From positions 930,001 through 994,000 of the forward strand of contig JARGXX010000138.1 of assembly GCA_030374765.1 (NCBI GenBank): a stretch of DNA of 64,000 nucleotides, in the 5' to 3' direction. The notes below the pieces were generated by a model. The model saw only the letters and a program-made list of their open reading frames with translations, was not told where the DNA came from and did no database searches. A program made the position numbers and the translations under genes. Origin of the DNA: Agarophyton chilense. Taxonomy: Eukaryota > Rhodophyta > Florideophyceae > Gracilariales > Gracilariaceae. This document shows, one piece after another, positions 57,682 to 64,000 of this stretch; positions within the stretch are counted from its first letter, which is position 1; every line of letters starts with the position of its first letter.

Positions 57682-60600
57682 TCATGTGCCTTGGGAGGTA
57701 TCATTATGGGTGCCACCCAGTGGTGGTGTTGTGCTACCAGTGGTGTTGTTGGAGAAGTAGGGCTTGGCAGTTGGGTCTCGGTTGAATCTGTTGAGGTAAA
57801 ATCGATGGAAGCGCCAGTGCAATCGAGGGGTGAAGGGGGGTGCGAGGTAGTTTTGGCGAAGTACATGAACGGGGCCGAGAATGGAAGAGGATGGTACGAG
57901 GCCGAACCAGGGGGAGACGTTGTCGGAGTTGGAAGTGTGGGAGATAGGAAGGGGGTGGGCGGTGTGGTTTTGTTCGTAGTCTGTTGCCCATCGGAGGCAG
58001 ATGAAATTGAGAGAGACATCGACTTGATCCTGGGGTGGAACGAGTTCGAGGAACTGAACGAAGGCGAACTCGTTATGAGTGGAAGGGGAAGAAGGGGTCG
58101 TGAAGCGAAGAAGAGAGTTGAGCTTGCAGACCCGGGCTGTGGGAGTGGGGTTGGAGAAGCTGGAACCGGCAACGAGGATGTGGGAGAACTTTGGGGTTTT
58201 AGAGGGACCGAAGGAGGGAACAGCGAAGATACGTTGAATGAGTGGGAGAGGGGGATCTTTGACGGCGAGCTCGTTTCGATCGGCGATGTAGTCGTCTAGG
58301 GTTGGGGTGAAGCCGCCGACGACGTATGCGGAATTGACGAATGTGAGACGGGTTTGGCGGAGAGTGGGGGAGTCCTGGTTGAGAGCTAGTGTTTCGAGTG
58401 TGAGTGTGACGAAGGAGGGGAGTGCGAGGGTTCCAATCTGTGAGATGATGGCGATAGTGTCTGGGGAGAAGAGGTCCTGAAGGGAAGAGATTGTTGAGTG
58501 GGGGTTTGCTCGAAGGAATTTGTGAGCGGTGATGAGATCGGAAAAGGAGGTGTGCTTGCCATCACGGACGAAACCTGGTTTGTGGGCTTGGAAGGGAGAA
58601 GGAGGGGCATGGGAGGATGAGGTGACGGAAGGATCAGCGGAGAGAGAAATCCAATTGTTGACGGCATCGGAGCGTTCGATGGCACGGATGGTTTCGTTGT
58701 GCGCGGTGGGTCTGCGCTTGGAGGTTCGGGAGTAATGTGCTTTGAAGAGGGTATGGGCTTGTTCGAAGATGCCTGCATCGTTGAAGTGGAGACCCCCAAA
58801 GCGTCGAATGTCGTCTACGATGTGATCGAGGAGGTGGAATTTGAGGGTGCCAAGGTTGGAGGTATGGTATGGACCGAGAACATCAACATCTCTGCGCTTG
58901 AAGGAATGGATTTGGGAGGCGAGTTTGGCAAGACGAGAAGTGGTCCATTCGGGGACGGAGTTGTAGGACATGGAGGTGAGGAGGAGGTCTGTGTACTTGG
59001 AGAAGACGGTTGTGATGGGAGCGTAATTGGCTTCGTCATAGCAGCGGTCGAAGAAGGCGCCGATGAAGGGGAAGACCATGTCGAGGGCGGGGTAGTCTTT
59101 TGCTTCTAGCCTGCCGCGGACGCCGTCAGTTGTGAAGAAGCCGTTGAGGGACTGCCCGCTTTCGGAAGTAGAGAAGTCGATGTGGAGGCCGGTAGCTGGG
59201 GAATGATTTTCGATGGCACTGAGGATGAAGTTGGAGTGCTTGAGGATGGAGGTGCGGACGGAGTGGAAGGAACGGCGGGAGTTTGTGGAGCTGATGGTGG
59301 TGAAGAGTTGTTCTGATCTGAGACGTTCGATGGCGGCGAGCTTGATGGGTTACGAAACGCCGAGGTGGAAGTTGTGGAGGGGTTCGAAGGGGAAGATGTT
59401 GTATGGGGTGAGGAGGGGGGTGATGTTGAAAAGGGGGTAAGACTCGAAGAGGGAGGGGTATTTTGCGAGGGAGAGAAAGTGGAGTGCTTGGAGAGCTTGT
59501 TCCTTGAAGTTGCGCGAGACTCTTGGCTTGCGGGCGAGGAGAGCTGCTTCGGAGTCTTTGAGGAGGGAGAAGTGTTTGTTGCGGGCTGCAAGGGTGAGGG
59601 GAAGAGATCGAGGGGGATGGGCGTGAGAGTGTTGGTGGAGTTGTGAGCGAGGGACAGAGCATCTGTGGCAGGGGTGCTGGGGGCGGGTGCCGTGGGAGAT
59701 GGCGAGAATATCCTTTGCCTCGGAAATGTCTGCGCAGTAGCTGGCGATGATGGGGTGGAATTGACGAAGAACAACGTCTGCGTCGCGGAAGGGGAAACCG
59801 GGGAGGGCGGAAGAGAAGAGAGGTTGAAGGGGGGAGGATATGGTCTGCTGTATGAGTTCCATTTTTGTTTGGCGGGGGATGGAGGAGGAATGAGTGATGA
59901 TATCTGCATCTGGAGAAGGAGTGATTGGGGTGGAGGAGGTGGGAAGATAGCCGAGGAGTGTGAGATTGTCGGAGATGCATTTGCGGCGAAAGGAGTCGGA
60001 GAAGTTGAGAAGGGTGATGTGGAGGGGGTAGGAGGTGATAAAAGAAGATTTGAGAGAGGTAGAGGACTTGTCGGAGTAGATTTGGACGAGGCCGATGAAG
60101 GAGTCGATACCGGTGGAGTGAGGGAGATGCCAGACGATGTTATCTTTTGTGGACTGCATGATGGCGGTCTTGAGTGCGGGGACGACTTTTGAGCCGAGGG
60201 TGGCTGCCATGGGGTGTGCGAAGGCGGGGGAGCCGGAGGCGGATGTTTGGGAGATGGGGTGGAAAAAGGTGTTCTTGAAGTGTGCGAGGGCGAGCTGTTG
60301 TTTAAGGACATGGATTGCGTCTTTCTGGAAGAGGGTTGCGGAGAAGCGTTTGTAGGGATCGAAGATGGTGGAGGGGGCGAAACCAATGGACCTGATTCTC
60401 TGGTGGAAGAGGTCTGCCTGGAGCTTGAGGCATTGCTTTGCGGAGGAGACTGAGTTCTGGAATGTTGATTCGGAGAAGTGGGGATCATTAAGGAGAGTGA
60501 TGAGTTCGTCAGCCTTTCGTTGTCCAAGCTTGGAGGCGATGGAGGAGATGTAGAGGACCATTTTCCCCAGGTGGGGGTTGTCGAGGGGGGGAGTGAAAGG

Positions 60601-61024
60601 AGGGAGGGGGGAGAGATCGAGAGAGGAAGGGGAACCGAGAGGGGCAGTGGCGACGTGGATGGCGTCCTGGGTGTGGAGGGAGAGAGAGTGCTGGTTTTGG
60701 AGGTAGGAGTCATGGTGGGCGAGAGAGTGCTGGTTTTGGAGGTAGGAGTCATGGTGGGCGAGAGAGTGCTGGTTTTGGAGGTAGGAGTCATGGTGGGCGA
60801 GAGGGACGTTGTCGGAAGGGAGATGTGAGGGAGGAGGATGAGGGGGGAGTTGTGAGGTGGACTTGTGGCGTTTTGTGCGCGGGGGGGAAGTTGGGTTCAT
60901 TTCCGCCAGGGGAGAGAAAGCGCTTGTTGGCGGAGAGGCGATGAGGGCACCTTCTCTGGTGCCGCTGGAGGGCGGGGATTTCTCGGGCGAAGAAGGAGCA
61001 ACCGTTGAAGCAGCAGGAAGGCAT
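57682..61024 (-). pseudogene. Plavaka-like transposase of element E
   Basis: Start is taken at ATG 61024: MPSCCFNGCSFFAREIP...LQRHQRRC is a C2H2-like zinc finger typical of the N-terminus of these transposases. The frame must shift in a run of seven G (60881-60887, plus strand) to join the main frame (RTKRHKSTSQ...). Then come three LAHHDSYLQNQHS repeats, CADISEAKDILAISHGT, PCHRCSVPR, FEPLHNFHLGVS, the stop TAA at 59350-59352, PIKLAAIERLR, and, in the last part, KFHLLDHIVDDIRRFGG with FEQAHTLFKAHYSRTSKR. The KFH..H..D.IR.fG and pCHRC blocks are Plavaka hallmarks. The same frame is open from 59349 to 57682, so the only main-frame lesion is one stop that fits CAA to TAA. A Pro/Ser/Thr-rich ORF in another frame (60791-59106) is a shadow. 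Confidence 0.78.
60682..60798 (-). repeat. Three tandem 39-bp repeats in the transposase gene
   Basis: Three identical copies start at 60682, 60721 and 60760 and encode LAHHDSYLQNQHS (13 residues) each. Being a multiple of 3 they keep the frame. Perfect identity shows recent expansion. Confidence 0.93.
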
Positions 61025-61516
61025 GTTGGGTGGAGGAGAGGTGGTGGGAAAGAAGTTGGTAGGGGGCGTAGAAGGAGAGAGAGTATGGCGCACACAGGGC
61101 ACGTGACAGGGGAGGGCGCTGGAGAATAATATAGAATGCAAGGCACATGAGGTCTGCCAGGTCGGGCTGCGATTCTATTGCGATTGATATGGATGGTACA
61201 AAATGTTCAATTTCTATTTTGAGGTCCATTTTGGGACCGGTTGTTTGTACTAATCTGTCAATCTAGAGCGCACAAAGATTGAATCTGCTCCTGCACCACT
61301 TCTCTACTTTTACCTTTAAACTGCGGCGACAGAAAGATTCACGCTAGTTTTACCTCCATCAAAACTAGAAAAACTGCAGATATGTGCTAGTTTTCCTTCC
61401 CATAAAAACTAGCACTAATGAACGAATGAAAATATTTTCGGAAATTAACACCTCCAAATTTGGATAAATCCACGGGTTTTTCGGTCATTTCAATTCGTCC
61501 TTTTTTGACCACTGAA
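61025..61516. promoter_or_regulatory. Right subterminal region of element E with CTAGTTTT hairpins
   Basis: Non-coding stretch between the transposase start and the right terminal repeat. It must hold the transposase promoter. Two inverted pairs are clear: gctagtttt...aaaactag (about 61343-61369) and tgctagtttt...aaaactagca (about 61385-61413). The CTAG core also ends the terminal repeat, so these look like subterminal transposase-binding motifs. Confidence 0.65.
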
Positions 61517-61539
61517 CTAGCATTCCGAGAACACTGACG
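61517..61539 (-). repeat. Right terminal inverted repeat of element E
   Basis: On the minus strand it starts CGTCAGTGTTCTCGG and ends in TGCTAG; one mismatch to the left repeat (A for T at the fifth base). The flanking AT is at 61540-61541. Confidence 0.92.
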
Positions 61540-64000
61540 ATCATACTGTCAAGAGTCAAATGGAAGTTCGCCCTGGTCTATTTGGGTGACGTTATAATCT
61601 TCTCACGGACCGTAAAGGAACATTTTCGCCACGTGTAGAAGGTGCTAACAATCCTACAGGACACTCGAGTAACACTGGGCCTCTGCAAATGCGCTTTCTT
61701 CCAGGCCTCAGTGGACTATCTGGGTCACGTCGGCCTCCCAGGAAAGCTATAGGTGGCCACACGGACCACAAATGCGATTCACCAGGCAAAGCCTCGTAGG
61801 AGCCACACGGAACTACGATACTTCGGGGGCTTTTGCAACGTTTAACGACGGGCTGTCCAGGCGACTGCCAAGATCCCGGCCTCTCAACGCGATGCTGAAG
61901 AAGGGAACACCTTCGGAGTTCGAAGCTCTTACCGACGACAAGTACGAGGAATTTCAGACCCTAAAGGACAAATTGCTGAACCCGCCAACATTGGTTTTAC
62001 CAAAGCCCAATAGGCCTTTCGTCCTGGACACAGATGCCTTTGATGTCCAAGTGGGTTGTGCACTGCTACAGGAACAGGAGTCACCGAAGGACTATCGACC
62101 TATTGGGTACTGGACCAGAACGCTCACCAGCGCGCAGCGAAACTACAGTACGACCGAAAAGGAATGTCTAGCCATCGTATGGTCCGTACTGACACTACGC
62201 CCGTACCTCGAGGGAACTAGGTTTACCATTGGGACAGACCACAATTCACTCCGCTGGCTACTCAATATGACCGATGCATCAAGTCGCCTCGCTCGGTGGC
62301 GCCTCAAGCTGTCCGAATGTGACTACGAGATAACCTATGGGCCAGGCATCAACCACCAGGCAGCAGATGCCCTGTTACAAGTCATTACCGAGGGAACTGA
62401 TGATACCCAATTGGACGACCTAATTCCCACCCCCTTTAAAGATGATGGACCTCAAAACTATACGGAAACAGATGACCTTATGGGTAAGGTGCAATCGGAG
62501 GACCCTGAGGTAAAAGCGAACGAATTATACCTATTGGACTGGGAGACAGTACCGCCAAATTCGGCACCACCTCAGGTTAATGCGATAGCCCCGGAGGAAA
62601 AAGTGCTCCTCCCCATAACTATTGAGGAACTCCTACAGGCGCAGGTCGAAGACGAATACTGCAAGGAAACAGCCAAATTGGTAGGAACCCCTGGATGCCT
62701 ATACGACTACGACCGATTTGGACTACTATGTCGCCGCTCACCGCTGGATGACGCACTCCAACGGGTAATACCAACTTCGCTAAGGGCGCGATTCCTATAT
62801 CTCGCCCATTTTCCCCGCTTGGCTGTTCATCTTGGAGACCAAAGAATGTACCAGACCCTAAGGAAGTTCTTCCATTGGCGACAAATGGCACAGGATCTAT
62901 GGCAAACCGCACGGAACTATGCATCGTGCGCACAGATCCGAGGGTATCGCGCCAACCATCAGGCCAAATTGAAGCTCTTCCCCGCCGCTTGTCCGATGGA
63001 GTTTGTTGCAATGGGTATAATCGGGCCTTTGAATAATTCTTCCCATTGGAAACGGTTTGTTTTGGTTATAACCGATAGGTTTACCAAACTTACCCGCGCT
63101 CTACCCCTGGGAAAGACAACAGCCACGGATGTCGCGACGGCCTTCTTGTCCCACTGGGTATATCCATATGGCATGCCACTCTACCTCCTTACGGATAACG
63201 GCAGCCAGTTTGTATCCAAATTCTTCTCACACAATTGTGATACCTTAGGAATCAAACATGCGACCACCACGGCGTACCACCCGCAAACTAACGGGCAAGC
63301 CGAAAGTTTCAACTGCACCCTTCTGGACCGATTAGCGCACTACTTTTCGGAGCACCAATTGGACTGGGACGACTACGTTGCGCCCGTGGTTTATGTCTAC
63401 AACACGCAGGTACAAGCTTCCACAGGTACAACGCCTTTCGACTTAACGCTAACGAGAGCGCCGCCGCCGATAGCTGTTGACCTTCAGGAGTCTATCATAC
63501 CCCAGGAAATAACCGAAGGAATGAATCCTACCCAGGCGAAGCGCTACTCGCGCCGATGCGTCGACCGCATTATCCAATCGGCCAGAACTGTACTAACCAA
63601 AGCCCAACGGCACTACAAGATCAATTTCGACAAAGCCGTTTGGAACATACCGGCCTTTGGGAAAGGAGGCCTGGTTTACCTGGACCGGCCACCGAAGGAA
63701 AAAGAGGAACTCGAGGACACTACGCGGAAACTCTTACCCCGCTCAACGGGACCATACGAAGTCCTTAAGGCCAATGAACACACCATCACGTAGCTAATTG
63801 ACGGCCTACAGGACACCATGTGTATTGACCGTGTGACACGAGCTCCCAGTTCCTCCGGACCACCAAATTCCCAGCCCCCTGGCCTAACGGAAGCACCACG
63901 ACCTCAGGTCGACGCTAAAGTCTCCACACCCCCGAAGGCAGTTCCCGAGGACTCGAATAGCCTCACGGACACGATTATCAATGCCAACTACTATGACCCA
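61540..64000 (+). pseudogene. Second half of element D pol: RT end, RNase H, integrase, tail
   Basis: It resumes in the RT palm with VKWKFALVYLGDVIIFSRT: the active site reads YLGD where YxDD is required. TAG near 61637 and a frameshift near 61830 follow. The long frame 61772-63790 then carries RNase H (FVLDTDAFDVQVGCAL), TDHNSLRWLL, the integrase zinc region with NYASC in place of C..C, and the core FVAMGIIGPL (Gly for the first catalytic Asp), LLTDNGSQFVSKF and HPQTNGQAESFN. TAG at 63791 interrupts the tail, whose frame (LIDGLQDTMCIDRVTRAP) runs to the window end and aligns with the segment of element C before its chromodomain. The 3' LTR lies beyond the window. Confidence 0.88.

Larger units (their letters stand above)
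45677..61539. mobile_element. Element E: 15.9-kb DNA transposon with dioxygenase, methyltransferase-SET and Plavaka-like transposase
   Basis: Terminal inverted repeats of 23 bp match at 22 positions: the left end starts CGTCTGTGTTCTCGG, the right end (other strand) CGTCAGTGTTCTCGG, both followed by AATGCTAG. The flanking AT (45675-45676 and 61540-61541) is the target duplication; ATC is also possible. Taking out the element and one AT restores the reading frame and alignment length of the reverse transcriptase of element D relative to element C. Contents from left: coiled-coil gene (-), ParB/dioxygenase gene (-), palindrome array, methyltransferase-SET gene (+), basic coiled-coil gene (+), transposase gene (-). 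No gypsy sequence lies inside. Ends, duplication and transposase together identify one mobile unit; the 2-3 bp duplication and transposase suit the CMC/Plavaka group. Confidence 0.92.

Noticed and set aside
57625-58299. 224-codon plus-strand ORF at the end of element E
   Set aside because: It is the complement of the conserved transposase C-terminus and shows no domain.
59106-60791. 561-codon Pro/Ser/Thr-rich ORF on the minus strand
   Set aside because: It overlaps the Plavaka-like transposase in another frame; its composition is what that codon use gives when shifted by one base, and it has no domain.

Overview
The window looks like eukaryotic nuclear DNA built almost entirely of transposable elements nested in one another. 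It holds four Ty3/gypsy-type LTR elements (A to D), a second kind of gag-pol retroelement, solo LTRs, and remnants of piggyBac-, DDE_4- and Tnp2/KDZ-like DNA transposons. Only one ordinary-looking host gene stands out, a small secreted glycine-rich protein. The mix (chromodomain gypsy elements, intron-poor long ORFs, a Plavaka-like transposase) would suit a red alga or another alga with a repeat-rich genome. That assignment is inference; nothing in the window proves the species.

Layout. 1-4159: unassigned DNA with a tRNA-Ala-like sequence. 4160-10988: element A, a young gypsy element with 159-bp LTRs and 5-bp target duplications. 10994-15226: mostly unassigned, plus the glycine-rich protein gene. 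15227-22452: a graveyard of transposase fragments, a truncated LTR and a gag-pol element split by an 864-bp solo LTR. 22539-28425: element B (minus strand, lacks an integrase). 28745-31085: a piggyBac-like pseudogene split by a 784-bp solo LTR. 31086-42333: element C (minus strand, 634-bp LTRs). 42334-45676 and 61540-64000: the two halves of element D (plus strand).

The main discovery is element E, 45677-61539. It is a 15.9-kb DNA transposon with 23-bp terminal inverted repeats and an AT target duplication, inserted in the reverse transcriptase of D. Removing it together with one AT restores D's frame exactly. Besides a Plavaka-like transposase, E carries a ParB-like/Fe(II)-2OG dioxygenase protein, an amino-methyltransferase (DPPY motif) fused to a SET domain, a large basic coiled-coil protein and a smaller coiled-coil protein. 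The dioxygenase and methyltransferase genes diverge from a 0.8-kb promoter region that holds three roughly 75-bp near-perfect palindromes. The likely theme is a transposon carrying its own chromatin- or DNA-modification kit: write a DNA mark, write a histone mark, and oxidise or erase a mark. Function is inferred from domains only.

Each of E's three enzyme genes is broken by a single in-frame stop codon, so this copy is probably recently dead or needs recoding. A second theme is that gypsy elements A, B and C each carry an antisense gene between the end of pol and the 3' LTR. The B and C antisense proteins are recognisably homologous.
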